Of a stretch of 64,000 bases of DNA, positions 32,548-44,221 are shown one piece after another. The notes beneath the pieces are model-generated. The model saw only the letters and a program-made list of their open reading frames with translations. It made no database searches and was not told where the DNA came from. A program made the position numbers and the translations under genes. The stretch comes from Hevea brasiliensis (Eukaryota; Streptophyta; Magnoliopsida; Malpighiales; Euphorbiaceae): positions 71,067,760-71,131,759 of the forward strand of contig NC_079499.1 in the NCBI RefSeq assembly GCF_030052815.1, given 5' to 3'. Each line of letters begins with the position of its first letter. Position 1 is the first letter of the stretch.

Positions 32548-35500
32548 TGTAATGCCCCAAAGTTCGGTAGTGCGCTCTACTGTTCCAGTGACCAGTGTTG
32601 TCCGGACAGCTAGGATGCCTAGAATTACACTAAGATATGAGTGAGAAGACATAAAATAATGAAATAGAAGAAAAGAAAATACAAGAAAAACTAAGGAAAA
32701 ATAATAGCAATGAAATGTAACCAAGTTAAACGAGCCGAGAACCCTAGCGATAGGTGACCGCACCGAGAAGTCACGGCGTGGACCGTTGGCTAGCCCTGGA
32801 CCACGGGAACCCTGGAAAATATTTTTAGGACTTAAATAAATGTCTATTGAAGTATAAATACCATTAGAATTATCAAAGAAAAATTAATTAATTAGTACAA
32901 AGAAAAGCAAGAAATTGAAAAATGGACAAAACTCGGTGTTACCGAAAAATCGGGAATGAAATCCGAACAAGGCCATTGTGGTTATTTGACACCCTGAGTT
33001 GTCTTTTGACCTAAATTTCCATTAAAAATACATGATATTACACTTGGAAAATATAATGAAAAATTAAATTAGTGGTACCTAATGTAAATAGCAAAAATGG
33101 GGAGTTAAATGTGGGAATAAGGAAAGTTAAGGTTAAACTAATATTAAATTAAGCTTAGTGCTCCACTCACCCATCAAAGTGGACCACTAACTCACCATTT
33201 GGACAGATTTCATCTTCTTCCTCACCTTGCCAAGGAACCAGCCAAAATGCTCTTAGCGGAAACCACCATTGCCGTCCACCTTGGAGCTCCATGCATGTGA
33301 GATTCAAGCTCCTTTCTAGGCACTTCCCTTCATTAAAAGTTGTCCATACACCTTGGGCAGTAGATAGGCAACAAGAAGACCAAGTTTTGGAGAGATTTTG
33401 AAGAGTTTCCAAAGTGGTAAGTTTGTGTTTTTGGGTTATGGCTTCATTAAAGATAGTAAGAATGTTAAGGGTACTAGAATTATGGAGAGATTTTTGAGGT
33501 TTGATGTTTAAAGGGGAGGTGTATTTTTGGCAGCCATGGAAACTCCTTAAGGACAGTTTATTCTTGCTTGTAAGTGGTAGATTAAAGGGTTGATTAAGTG
33601 TTTATGTGTGTAGGAATTTATTTGGGTGATGTATATTAAGTATATGTAAATGTGTACTTGAATTTGGAAGCTTGGAAATTAATGGAGTGTGATATATGAA
33701 TCGGCAACTTGATTTGGTGAACCATAAAAATGTTATTTCATGTTTGGTTTATGGAATATTAATGTTAAATTGTGGTACTTGTTATGGCAACTTGTGTATA
33801 TGTATGATGGTGTGAGGTTGGACATGTAAATGAGCTAGGTTAGATGATTGAATTGTTGTAATTGAGCTTGAAAAATTTTGCACTATATGGTGCATATTGA
33901 GTGTGATTATAAGCTGCCAAAATGACCAACAACATGTTGTGAATTGTGTTTAGGTTATGGTACAAACCAGAATTGGCATGAATGTTTAGTTTAGTAAATG
34001 TTAAAAGCATCCTTTGATGAGTAATGAATAAAATGCAATAGGGAAGTTTATGTTTTGGGCCTAGAACCTTAAGTGTGTGGCTCCAATTGGTATGAGACAA
34101 ATTGGAGGTAAAACTAGGTACAAAATGTGCCAACTTTCATGAAGGAAGCTTACCAAAATTCTGCTTGTAAGGTAACTTGAAAAGTGACCAAATCCGGATT
34201 AGTGCAATTAAGGCCTGAAAATTGACCATTTGGGCAGCAGTTAGTTTTTAGGCCATAACTCACACAAAACAGGTCCAATTGACCTGAAATTTTTACTATG
34301 AATAGTTAAGACCTATATCTACAAGTCTTATGAAGACACCAAAGCCCAGAAATGACCATAGGAAGTCAAAAAGCTTGCACAAATTCGGGTCCAAAAACTG
34401 GCCGAACCTAAATTGACCTAAAATGACCTAAAGTAACCAATTTTAATGCATTTTGACCAGCAATAGTAAAATGACCATAACTTGGTCTAGTAAATTCAGA
34501 ATGACCTAAAATTTTGCCCCGCGTGCAATAAGACATAGATCTACAAGTTTGTAGTTTTGACCAAAACTCGAAAACTGAGAGAACTAGGTCGTCCGGCTAG
34601 GTCAAACTAGTATCCCAGAATCCAGCAAATTGCAACAAAACGCAATACACATGGAAATGAAATGGGTAACATGTACCAACCCTAAAAGGCTACAAATGTG
34701 ACATATTAGTAACATTAAAACCTAATTTAACTAGAATGCAAGGAGGGTCAACATATTAGGTTGACTAAGCAAATAATAGAATTCAGTGAATTAATTATCA
34801 AGCATTACCGTTAGAGACAGTTTAAATGAGTACTGAAACACTTCAAATTGTGTTTCTCAGTTAGCAAAGACTCAGGAAAAGGGAAGGAAACACTGAGTCA
34901 AGGCCAGGAGACAATTATCAGAGGTTTGTGCACAACATTTATTTCTTTTGAATTTTTCAAATTGAAATAAATTATGACTATTTGTATATTATTGTTTTTA
35001 ATTATGGAAATGTGTTTGAATGAATACTTATTGCTTGAAAAGCATTGTAAATGGTTTGAAACTGTGGAAAAATTTATTTAGTGTGATTTGTGAAAATTGA
35101 AGTTAATTATGAATTATGTTGCCATCTTGTGAATGAAATTATGACTTTGAAAATTTATTGGATTTCTCGCGAATCATTTGAGTAAAATGTTTGGAATTGA
35201 TTTTGTGTTCACACTTCGCATGCCAGTATCACATTATTCCTCCTCTATTTATGGGGTTGAGATCGTTTATTTTCCTCCTTCTCTGGTTTACTAGTTGAGG
35301 TTGTAGATCGGATGAGTACTCATTAGCTAGCTAGCCACCTCCCTCATTGATTTCGATTAGTGGGGTTGTAGATTACTTTGTCGTGGTATACAACGCAACA
35401 TTGATCGGAAACTTTGTGTCATGGCTTAAGTTGTGTATGAATTGGCAACACTGTATTCTTAAATTATTTGACTAAAATGTGTTATTATGAGCTTTGATAA

Positions 35501-36362
35501 TTTGTAAAATGGAGTTTAAATTCTTATTGACTTTCATTGTCTTTTGAATTTAATCGTGTTTTGACTATTGAGATTTATTGTGATATTGTGGAATGGAGTT
35601 CAAATTCTTTATGATATTCATTGTCTTGAATTTAACTATGGTTTAAGTATCCACTATTTATATGACTTATGATTTGTGATTTAAAGTTGTATTTGGTTAA
35701 TATTGTGCACCACTGAGACATTGTCTCAGCAATAGCTTTTTATTGTTGTCGCAGGTAGATAGACGGACAGGGCAGCAGACTAGGCTGCTAGTGCATTCAG
35801 TGAGAGATCATCGGGTATATTGAGTATACAGTATTTTGCATTTTGTATTGTAATGTATGTTCACTGTATGTATATAGTGTTCTTGGTTTTGAGCAGTTGT
35901 AAACTAAAGTTGTACATTGAAGTTGTAAAATAAATTGTGAATTATTTTGGCTTGTAAAATTTGTACTATATTTCTTTTATCTCATCCTTTGGAAATATTG
36001 AAAAGTAATTGTGGATTTGAGTTAAGAAATATATTGTGTTGAATTATGTTGGAGTTTGAGATTAAGAAATATATTAGAAGTGCTTTTTACAGGTTTTTGA
36101 AGAACTGTTTTATTCAAAATACAGAGGACACTCCGCTAAATTTTTTATAGAAATTACCACTAGTTCAAATGTATTAGCTATTTCACTTCAGTTCAAAAAA
36201 CTTTTTAACACCTGTAAATAGTAGTCACCACTGTAAAAAGAAGTAAGAAAAGTTTTAAAATCCCTTGTAGTGTATTTAATGGGTTATCAGTAGACGAAGT
36301 TGGTAATTTATTAGGTATACTACGAGATCATATTATGCCTTACAGAGGGGTAGGGTGTGACA
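32548..36362 (+). repeat. 3' LTR of Gy-D (3,815 bp)
   Basis: Matches 23877-27674 with scattered changes, more than between the Gy-E LTRs. 5S-like segment 32723-32780, T5 32822-32826, twin hairpins 35714-35752 (second stem GCAATAGC/GTTGTCGC, partly by G-U pairs). Confidence 0.95.
32723..32780 (+). promoter_or_regulatory. 5S-like segment, Gy-D 3' LTR
   Basis: As in the 5' LTR, with GATAGGTGACC in the C-box position (one G-to-A change). Confidence 0.7.
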
Positions 36363-37735
36363 CAAAAATTTCAAGAACGTCGAGTTTAGCACATTAGAGC
36401 TAGGTAAAAGTGAAGTTAAATTTATTTTTGGATTTATGCTAAGTTATGGTACTGAAACAACTTTGTGGCTGTGTGTTTGACTAAAAAGACTTGGAAGCTC
36501 GGAGAAACTGAGTCAAGTCCTAGAGGCGACTCATGTCAGGTTTGTGCACAATAAACTTTATTTGAGCATTTTGTCATTGAAAAATCAATTTAGTGTGATT
36601 AATGAAAATTTGAAGTTAATTATGAATGGTGTTGCCATCTTGTGAATGAAATTGTGACTTTGGAAATTTATTGGATTTCTCATGAATCATTTAAATAAAA
36701 TATTTGAAATTGATTTTTGATTCACACTTAGCATGACAGTATCTTATTATTCCTCCTCCATTTATGGGGTGAGATCGGTTATATTTCCTCCCTCTCTGGT
36801 TTACCAGTTGAGGTTGTAGATCAGATGAGTACTCATTAGCTAGCTAGCCACCTCCCTCATTGATTTCGATTAGTGGGGTTGTAGATTGCTTTATCGGGGT
36901 GTACAACACGGCATTGATTGGAAATTTTGTGTCATGGCTTAAGTTGTGTATGAATTATCAACACTATGTTCTTAAATTATTTAACTAAATTGTGTTATTA
37001 TGAGTTTTGATAATTTGAGAAATATTTAAATTGCATTTTGTTAATGAATGATTTATGTATTGTATTTAAAATTTTTTTTATTGTGCACCACTAAGTATTT
37101 TTATACTCAGCGATAGTTTAATTTACTATCGCAGATAAGAGCAAGGAGAAAGCAGCAGAGTGAGCTGCGGGATTGACAAGAACTTCTTGATCCCTTTTGT
37201 ACGGGTATTGTTTTATACCCTTGTAATTATTTTGATGTAAATACTGTAATGTCATAAGTATCAATGTAAAGTGAGCAGTTGTATAATAAATTGTAATAAT
37301 ATTATTTTTGGATTTTATATCTGTAAAGTTAATTTGTGCATACAATATTGATGGAATGATATGAAATAATTTGTTTTGAGAATTTTGATATGTATTGACT
37401 TAAGAATATTTGGAGGTTGGGAGTTAGGAAAAATTTATTGGAAGTGCTTTTTACAGGTTTTTGAGGAACGGTTTTCTCCAAATACAAACGGAACTCTGTC
37501 AAAATTTTTATAAAATTTGCGGTAAAATTAAAATGGACAAAAATTCTTACTAGTTTATAAGCTTTGAATAAATGATTTTAATTCCTATCAAAATGCTCAC
37601 CACTTCCAAAATGCAAGAAAATAGTTTTAAAATCCCTTGTAGTGTACTTAATGAATTATCAATAGGTGAAGTTCGGTAGTTCATTAGGTATTCTACGGGA
37701 TCATGTTATGCCTTACAGAGGAATAAAGTGTGACA
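36363..37735 (+). repeat. Gy-C solo LTR, 3' piece
   Basis: Continues the Gy-C LTR after Gy-D. It contains the best-paired twin hairpins (37094-37132) and ends GTGTGACA. The following tgtat is the right target duplication. Confidence 0.92.
37094..37132 (+). other. Twin hairpins, Gy-C LTR
   Basis: AGTAT (37094-37098) pairs with ATACT (37103-37107). GCGATAGT (37110-37117) pairs perfectly with ACTATCGC (37125-37132). Compared with Gy-A, both arms of each stem changed together. Confidence 0.75.
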
Positions 37736-37740
37736 TGTAT

Positions 37741-38993
37741 TGTGATTTATGCTCACTAAAAGGATTGTGATATTGTTTTATATCTCACTATAGATGCTTG
37801 ACTAGGTTATTACCCGTCTCTCTCATTTGTTGAGAAGACAATGGAGTTAGTTGCGTTTTGATTACCATGGTACGTGCACAGGCTTAGATTCTCCTCTTAT
37901 TAGAGGTTAGATCTAAGTTCTTAATTGTTATCGCCCTTTTAAAAGTTTCATTATTGTGATGTGTACTGTGCACGATGATTCGACCTCCCTGACCATAGGG
38001 AGTTAGAATCACCTCGAAGATGGCCCTTTCGGATTAGTCTTGCATAGTTAGTGAGATAAAGAATGGTTTTTGAGATAAAGAATGGCTTTTGAGATAAAGA
38101 ATGGTTTTGAATAGTAAAGAATTGTGATTTCAATTATGATTTATGTATAATTCATTTTGTTAGAATTACCTTAAATGTTTGGTTGTGATTTGATAAATTA
38201 AATTTCGCGATGAAAGTCATTTCATACAAATGATTTATGTTATTGGCAATAAATATTTTGAGTTTTGGAAATTGATGAGTGTCCAGATTTCCAAATTATT
38301 TGCTGTAATTTTTGTTAAGGTATATTGTACTATGTTTTAAATTATAGTTGTGCACCACTGAGTTCACCACTCAGCGATAGCTTTGTATGCTGTCGTAGGT
38401 GAAAAGAGCATAGAGCAATTGAGTAAGCTCCTTTGAAGAGACATTCAGATCAGCTCCAGGTTTACCCATGTACACAGGTTTTGATGTATGCATGTAATAA
38501 TATGTATGTAAATTATTTGAGCAGTTGTATAAAAACTCTTGTACAATATTTTGGTATGTAATTAAATGTAAATTATTATAAATGTAAATTTGAGGTTTAA
38601 TTTACCTGAATAGTTTTGTAATATTAATTTTTGAGTCTTGTAATCAATGAAATGTTTCTTTTATGATGAGGTTGGTTTGAAAATGAAATGATTGATTATT
38701 GAGATTGAAATGTGAGATGAAATGAAGTTTCTTGGAGTTATATTTGAGAAAACATATTGAGAGTGTTTTCCTTTTCAGGTTTGAAGAACTGTTTTCTCAA
38801 AATATAGCCGGCACTCTATCGAAATTTTGAAAAATTTTATAACACCAGATTTTAATCTATGATTTAAATTTCACGAAAATTATTTTAAAATCCCTTGTAG
38901 TATACCTAATGGGTTATCGGTAGGAAAAGTACGGTAATTCATTAGGTGTACTACGGGATCATGTTACATCTTACGGGGGAGTAGAGTGTGACA
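37741..38993 (+). repeat. 3' LTR of Gy-A, third piece
   Basis: Resumes at the exact base after the tgtat duplication and matches 8571-9867 to the terminal GTGTGACA. Twin hairpins at 38359-38396 and inverted repeat at 38898-38953. The target duplication ttcta follows at 38994-38998. Confidence 0.95.
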
Positions 38994-38998
38994 TTCTA

Positions 38999-39309
38999 AT
39001 GCCATAGGAACCTCAATGACCCTTTTCTGGAGTTTCAAAAATTATTTTAAGAATTTTCCCTCTGGTCTAGGGATCCTGGTTGCAAGAACCGCAACTTCCC
39101 ACGAGGTTACCCATCGCTAGGGCATCGACTCATTTAACTTGGTTGTATTTTATTTCTAAAATTTTTTCTAAATTTTTCTTGTTAATATTTGAGTTAATTA
39201 TGGTTCCTTACTTTAGTTTAAATATTTTTTCGGGCGTTCTAGCTGTCCGGACCGACACTGGTCACTGAAACAGTAGAATGTACGGAGTTGCTACAGGGAG
39301 GGTGTTACA
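38999..39309 (-). repeat. Reverse Gy-B-like LTR, right piece (5' end)
   Basis: The reverse complement starts TGTAACACCCTCCC at 39309 and follows the Gy-B LTR for 300 bp. It joins 5780-6033 once Gy-A is removed. It is the oldest layer of the first nest and includes a 5S-like segment at 39091-39140. Confidence 0.92.
39091..39140 (-). promoter_or_regulatory. 5S-like segment, reverse Gy-B-like LTR
   Basis: On the reverse strand: AAGTTAAATGAG, AGCGATGGGTAACC, GGGAAGT; 169 bp from the LTR start at 39309. Confidence 0.72.
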
Positions 39310-40857
39310 TTTCAAGTGTTTCTAAAGTTGTGGGTCTCTAAATTGAGTGCTGTTTAATCCATTGAAAAGCTAAGATAGAGCACTTCAAAAGATAAAGAGG
39401 GACCAAAGCCCAAATCAGTCTCCAAGGTTAAGAAAATAAGTTATGGATCTATTGTAAAAGCCCAAACTCGATGGGTCACGACTAGTTTCAGTATTTATTT
39501 TATATATGGAGTTTCAAACATCTAAATGAAGCAAGGTCAAGCCTAATTGAACCTTAAGAGCCACCTTTACAACTTCTATGAAGGGCTAGATGTGAGATGA
39601 GGCCATTTTAATTATCAAAAATGGTAATGAAGTCGTCACTATGGGCTGGACCATCTGTCTGAACCAGTCCCAGTTTTTGGGCCATAACTTAGGCTGTAGA
39701 CCTTGGATTTGGGTTCATGAGTACCCGTTGGAAAGCTAAGAAATAGGGCTACAACTTTCCTGAAGAGGGCAGAGGCAGATTCGGAAAGAAAGTCACTAAA
39801 AATCTACCTTGAATCCAGATACGTGAATGCAGGCAGAAAATTTATCTTTTGAATTTCAAAACTTTACCTAATTTGGTTCCTATCTTTGGGATTAAGTTTT
39901 TGACTATAAATACGTCTTTGGGCAGCAGCTAAGAGCATCCAATTCAGAGCCTTTCGATAATAGAGAATTAAAATTTCGTTCTCCATTCTTTTTCTTAGAT
40001 TTCTTCTTTATTTTTTCTTTATTTTTCTTTTGTAAGCCATAACATGAGTGGCTAAGTTTTTAATTCAGTTCAAGGGATTCAAGTTCTGATGTGTGATTTG
40101 TGAGACCACGTTCTTAATTTAATTTATGCCTTTTTGAATATCTATTGTTCTTTTTTATTTAATTGTTTTTGATCTATTGAATGATTTGCTAAAAAGGCCT
40201 ATTAGTTAATTGTTTGATTTGATTAATTGCTAGTTCATCTTCATAATCCGTAATTATTGTGTAAGATTGAACATGAGTAGCAATTAGGTTTTATTGATTA
40301 TGATCCCAGTTTTCGATAATAACCTAAGGAAATAATAGGGTGAATTAAATGATTTATGCTTCATAAATTGTTGTTTAGCTTAACTACTTCCTATTCTTAA
40401 AGCAGTTATCAATTTGATGAGGATTGCTTAATACCAATTCAGTTAATAATTAGAGTTAACAAGAGTGCTGGGCTCGAATTGATGAGTATAGGGAAGTCAG
40501 GGGTTTACCTTGCTATTTGGTAAATTTACATTAAGTATTCAATAAGATATAATTGTATTTCGTTTGTCTATGATTAAATCAATGCATTGGAATGCGAATT
40601 ACCTTGGACTGAAGTTTGTTTAATTGGAGAGTTTCTTATTTTTTTTTATATTAATTTTGGATTTTGATTTTTTTTTCTTTGGATTATGAATTAAATCCCC
40701 CCCCCAAACCTTTGTTTCTTTTTTTCCATTACAGAAGTGCATGAAATTTAATAATTCAGTCTCTGGGGTTCGATCTGAATTTAGCACTTACTGCAGAAAA
40801 TATTTCATAATTGGTGATTTCAGTTAATTTAATTTCTGGTGGATTCGACATCCATCA
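39310..40857. other. Unclassified LTR-like DNA
   Basis: No coding frame with similarity. It has a TATA-like ctataaatac at 39904-39913 followed about 100 bp on by T-rich, 5'-UTR-like sequence, as in an LTR promoter. A block ggggttcgatctgaatttag at about 40766 resembles phrases common near the ends of Athila/Tat LTRs. There is a C9 run at 40697. It may be an older OTA LTR piece or the outer part of the following LTR. The boundaries are not certain. Confidence 0.4.
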
Positions 40858-42186
40858 TGTAACTCTCTACCAGAAGAAAGCCAAGAGAACCAATGGATAA
40901 ACACAAGTACAGGGTCATGTAATTGGACCCGTGTAATATGTAGGGACCTGTGTAAGTCTTTGCCAGGCATAAGCTTGAACAACTTTCTAAGAACAAAAGT
41001 ACACGGCCCGTGTAGCCAGCATAGACCCGTGTAAGTCTCTGGGCTAATGCAAAACTCCGCAATTCCACTCCAGTAAGTTACACGCCTCGGGTCCGTATAG
41101 TGACACACGGGCCGTGTACCCTAGTTCTTAAACCCGAGTTCCCACTCTTGTTTACATATTCAAATCAGACTCCTAAGGCTTTTTGGACTCAAAATGACCT
41201 AACCCTAGAACAACTATTATAAATAGAAGCAGAAAATATCAAATTGAGAGATGGATCATTTGACAGCACTTTTTAGGAGTTTTAAAGAGACTCACATTCT
41301 GCACTCTCTCCAGCCGTCTTGAGGAGAAGAATATCAGTATCAAGAGGAGTTTTCCAGCTGAAGTTCCATAAGATCAAAGCTGCAAACTCTCTTCGGTTCC
41401 TTCATTCAATCTCCTTAAACGGATTTTTATTGTTTTGTTTCTTCTATATGATTTCTTTTTACTGTCTTTACCTTTTTATCATAATGTTTGCTGAACTCAT
41501 GAGTGAGTAGTTTTCATATTCTGGAATTGGGAGAGTAATGCTTGTAATCATTGTTGTGAATAAACATTAAGTTTTATTTATTGGATTTGAGATTTGTTCA
41601 TTGATTTAATTTCTTGTGATCTTAATGCATGCTATGTGCCGGTACCCACTTAGTATTGATTGTAGATATTAATTGAAGGACTGAAAGGTGAAGATTAATA
41701 TTAGAAAATCAAGATCTTGAACCTAGGAATTCTGACCTAGACATAGGCTGATACCTTTGTGGAATTTCAAAATTGGTCAAAGACCTTAAAGGATTTTAAT
41801 TAATTTGATCGCTACGAAAGTCGGGTTTAAGTTAATTAGAATACACCCTAGGTGCCTTGAGAGAGGACTTAGGATACCTTAGGACTAATTTCCATCAAGG
41901 CAAACGATTCTCAATCTAGTAAATAAACAAGATAACATCCATAGTAAGATTCAAGTGTGAAATCTTAATTCCGGAATTGTTTCAAAATAGATTACTTCAT
42001 ATTAAGTTTATCATTTTAGTGTTTTAAAATAAACAACTTTGATTACCTCATTGTTCAGTAGCCTAAACAGTCAAAATTACTATGTATATTGGTACTTACT
42101 AATCAAATTCCTCATGGGAATGATACTTTACTCATCACTTTAATGCTTGTTAGCGATCCGTGCACTTGCGGGGTTAAAACCAACGA
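40858..42186 (+). repeat. Athila/Tat-like LTR (approximate)
   Basis: Placed by the primer site just downstream (42197). It carries ACACGGCCCGTGT (41001-41013) and ACACGGGCCGTGT (41105-41117), plus repeated gacccgtgtaagtct phrases. A TATA-like tattataaatag lies at 41216-41227. The 3' end near 42186 is inferred from the primer site and the 5' end (TG at 40858) is a guess. Confidence 0.5.
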
Positions 42187-42196
42187 AATAAGTTTT

Positions 42197-42214
42197 TAGC
42201 ACCATTGTCGGGGA
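42197..42214 (+). other. Primer binding site, Athila/Tat type
   Basis: TAGCACCATTGTCGGGGA, a mutated form of TGGCGCCGTTGCCGGGGA, the primer site typical of Athila/Tat elements. It differs from the initiator-Met sites of the other elements. Confidence 0.75.
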
Positions 42215-42336
42215 GTTTGGATTTAGTAATATCAACTGATAGGCAATTTAGCTGATTTATGCAATTATATTTGTTATCTAATTTTATTTCATTTGTTTTG
42301 TTTCTTTTCTTTTCTCTCAGGTGCCCGATCTGGTAT

Positions 42337-43011
42337 ATGACCAGAACAAGCCCAAAAGAATAAATTTTGGACTCTGATTTGGAGATAGACAGAACTCTGA
42401 GAGCCATCACGAGGGAAAGAAAACATCAAGAGCACGATCAAGAAGATCCTGAAATTCCAACCATGGCCAATAATAATGACAGACCAAGACTCTTGAGAGA
42501 CTACAGAGCTTCATCTATCCAAGAATTTCAGCCTAGTGTTACCAGACCCACAGTGGAAGCCAACAACTTTGAGTTAAAACCAGCGTGGCTTCAAATGATT
42601 TAACAAACCCATTTTGGAGGTTCACCAATAGAAGATCCACACTATCACCTCCAGTGCTTTCTTGCCCTATGTGACACATTCAAGAAGAATGGAGTTTCTG
42701 ATCAAGCCATAAGACTTAGAGTATTCGCATTCTCCCTTTGAGACAGAGCAAGGAAGTGGTTACTTTCTCAACTAGCTGGAATATTCATCACTTGGGAAAA
42801 CCTCTCACAAGCTTTTCTAGCAAGGTATTTCCCACTTGCAAAGACTACAAGACTGAGGCTTGAGCTCAACACCTTCAGACAAAAGGAAGGTGAATCACTC
42901 TATGACGCATGAGAAAGATATAAAGAACTATAGAGAGAATGTCCACACCATGGCATAGAGGATTGGCTACTAGTGCAAAATTTTTATAACGGGTTACTAC
43001 CCTCTATAAGG
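42337..43011 (+). pseudogene. Athila/Tat gag, truncated, four or more stops
   Basis: Begins MTRTSPKE at the ATG at 42337, then a stop. One frame then continues through LDSDLEIDRTLRAITRERKH and FELKPAWLQMI (stop 42601-42603). Next come FGGSPIEDPHYHLQCFLALC, NGVSDQAIRLRVFAFSL (stop) and ARKWLLSQL, LARYFPLAKTTRLR and LNTFRQKEGESLYDA (stop). FGG-x-x-x-EDP-x-x-H and NGVSD-x-AIRLR-x-F-x-FSL are hallmarks of Athila/Tat gag. Coding ends at 43011 where the Cop-C LTR begins, so the rest of gag and pol were displaced. The frame is kept across the stops, so decay is by point mutation. Confidence 0.88.
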
Positions 43012-44221
43012 TGAAGGAGCGGAAGTGTGAAAAACACAAGTTTATACCATTGAGTTCAAAAATTTTTACCTAGGGTCACATGCATCATGCAAGATTTATT
43101 TTTATCTATTTGATTTCAATGACAAACAACATATTAAAACACTTTTAATATGTTTTTTTAGATTTTTATTTGCCACTTAAGATTTTAGAATTAATCAGAT
43201 TAATTTTAGAACCCTAGATTAAATCAAGAACAAACACACTAACCTCTTGATGCACTGCAGTGTATTTGTGCCTTTGAGATTCGTCTTCAGGACATCAGAT
43301 GTTGTCCCTCTAGCTTGTCCACACCAAGAACACCTATGGTAGCCAATGAATAGCTTCTAAAGCTTTTTTCTATTATTTAGAAAATTAAGTTCTGCTTTTT
43401 AAGAGATTAAAGATGTAAACAGGACACTAGGAACGATTTCTAGTATTTTTAATTCAAGAGATTGTTTGCTAATCTCTTAGAATAGATGAGAGATGAAGAG
43501 GAAGAAAGAATATGAGTCTCAAGGGTGGCGGCACACAATGGGAGGCAGCAGCTTGTGTTTTTATTTTTCATAAAAACACTTATATAGCTAGGTCACCACT
43601 TAAACCCTTGCCACATGTCACCCTTTGATTGGTTCTAGGTTTAATTGACCCAATCACATTGTGCCAAGTGTCAAACCTATATTTAATCTTAATTTTAATC
43701 ATCTTACATGATTAAAAGACATTTGGCAAGCTTATGTGTAATTTCATGTGTCACCATCTCATGGTGCCACATGTCACCCTGTGAAATGACCAAAATGCCC
43801 ATGTGTCCTAATTTTGAGTTCTTAACCCAAAATAATTATTTCACTTCTTCTAATCAATTTATATCAAATATAAATTAATTAATTAATCTCTATTAATTAA
43901 TTTCTCATTAATTAAATTCATATTTAACCACTTTGAATATAAATTTAATTTATACTATACATCCAATAATCTAGATTTGGTTTCAAGTTATGCTAGGGAC
44001 TTTGCAATCTAATTGCAAACCAAACCTATTTAATTAATCAATTAAACTCTTTAATTAATTAATTAAATCATATTTAATTAGGTGATAACTTGTGCATGTG
44101 TGTGACTTACTACACTCGTCACTAATTGGCAATGAGATATGATATCAACTCTTAATATTATCAGAACTCTTTCTTAGCATAAATGATTTTTCTAAATTAT
44201 TTTATGCACCTCATAGACCAT
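43012..44221 (-). repeat. Cop-C, truncated copia LTR
   Basis: Same family and orientation as the Cop-A and Cop-B LTRs (starts tgaaggagcgg, as at 3673 and 59187). It ends at 44221 inside the homologous 'cctcatagaccat' block, where Gy-F begins. Its remaining 850 bp are not in the window. It has the clearest TATA box of the three. It inserted into the Athila/Tat gag. Confidence 0.92.
43579..43588 (-). promoter_or_regulatory. TATA box, Cop-C LTR
   Basis: GCTATATAAG on the reverse strand, at the same place as the TATA-like box in Cop-A and Cop-B. Confidence 0.65.

Larger units (their letters stand above)
23877..36362 (+). mobile_element. Gy-D, full-length gypsy element with decayed gag-pol
   Basis: 12,486 bp: 5' LTR (23877-27674, 3,798 bp), internal region 27675-32547 (4,873 bp), 3' LTR (32548-36362, 3,815 bp). 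The order gag, protease, reverse transcriptase, RNase H, integrase and chromodomain-like tail is that of a Ty3/gypsy chromovirus. It lies inside the Gy-C solo LTR. The flanks read acaaa (23872-23876) and caaaa (36363-36367), so the target duplication is imperfect, perhaps with one base lost. It carries about a dozen stops and several frameshifts. Confidence 0.94.
21651..37735 (+). mobile_element. Gy-C solo LTR, split by Gy-D
   Basis: A related gypsy LTR family present only as one LTR of about 3,599 bp (21651-23876 plus 36363-37735), with perfect target duplications tgtat (21646-21650 and 37736-37740). No primer site, internal region or second LTR exists between the ends. It is therefore a solo LTR left by recombination between the two LTRs of a former element. 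Gy-D was inserted into it later. Confidence 0.93.
6034..38993 (+). mobile_element. Gy-A, Ty3/gypsy element split by nested insertions
   Basis: Forward gypsy element with a 5' LTR (6034-9867), an internal region of 2,960 bp (9868-12827) and a 3' LTR in three pieces (12828-14446, 20734-21650, 37741-38993). The 5-bp target duplication ttcta (6029-6033 and 38994-38998) is perfect, so both outer ends are original. The internal region has gag N-terminus, a knuckle, a non-coding stretch and integrase. Protease, reverse transcriptase and RNase H are missing, so it depended on another element. Gy-B and the Gy-C solo LTR, which holds Gy-D, were inserted later in its 3' LTR. Confidence 0.95.

Noticed and set aside
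23872..36367. Perfect target-site duplication for Gy-D
   Set aside because: The flanks are acaaa and caaaa, which agree only if one base was lost. Reported as imperfect.
40690..40706. Poly-C run as a functional element
   Set aside because: Isolated homopolymer in AT-rich DNA. Nothing around it suggests more than slippage.
39310..42160. Host gene or promoter between the two nests
   Set aside because: TATA-like boxes are present, but the primer site and Athila/Tat gag downstream show at least the right part is LTR. No exon-like coding was seen in the left part.
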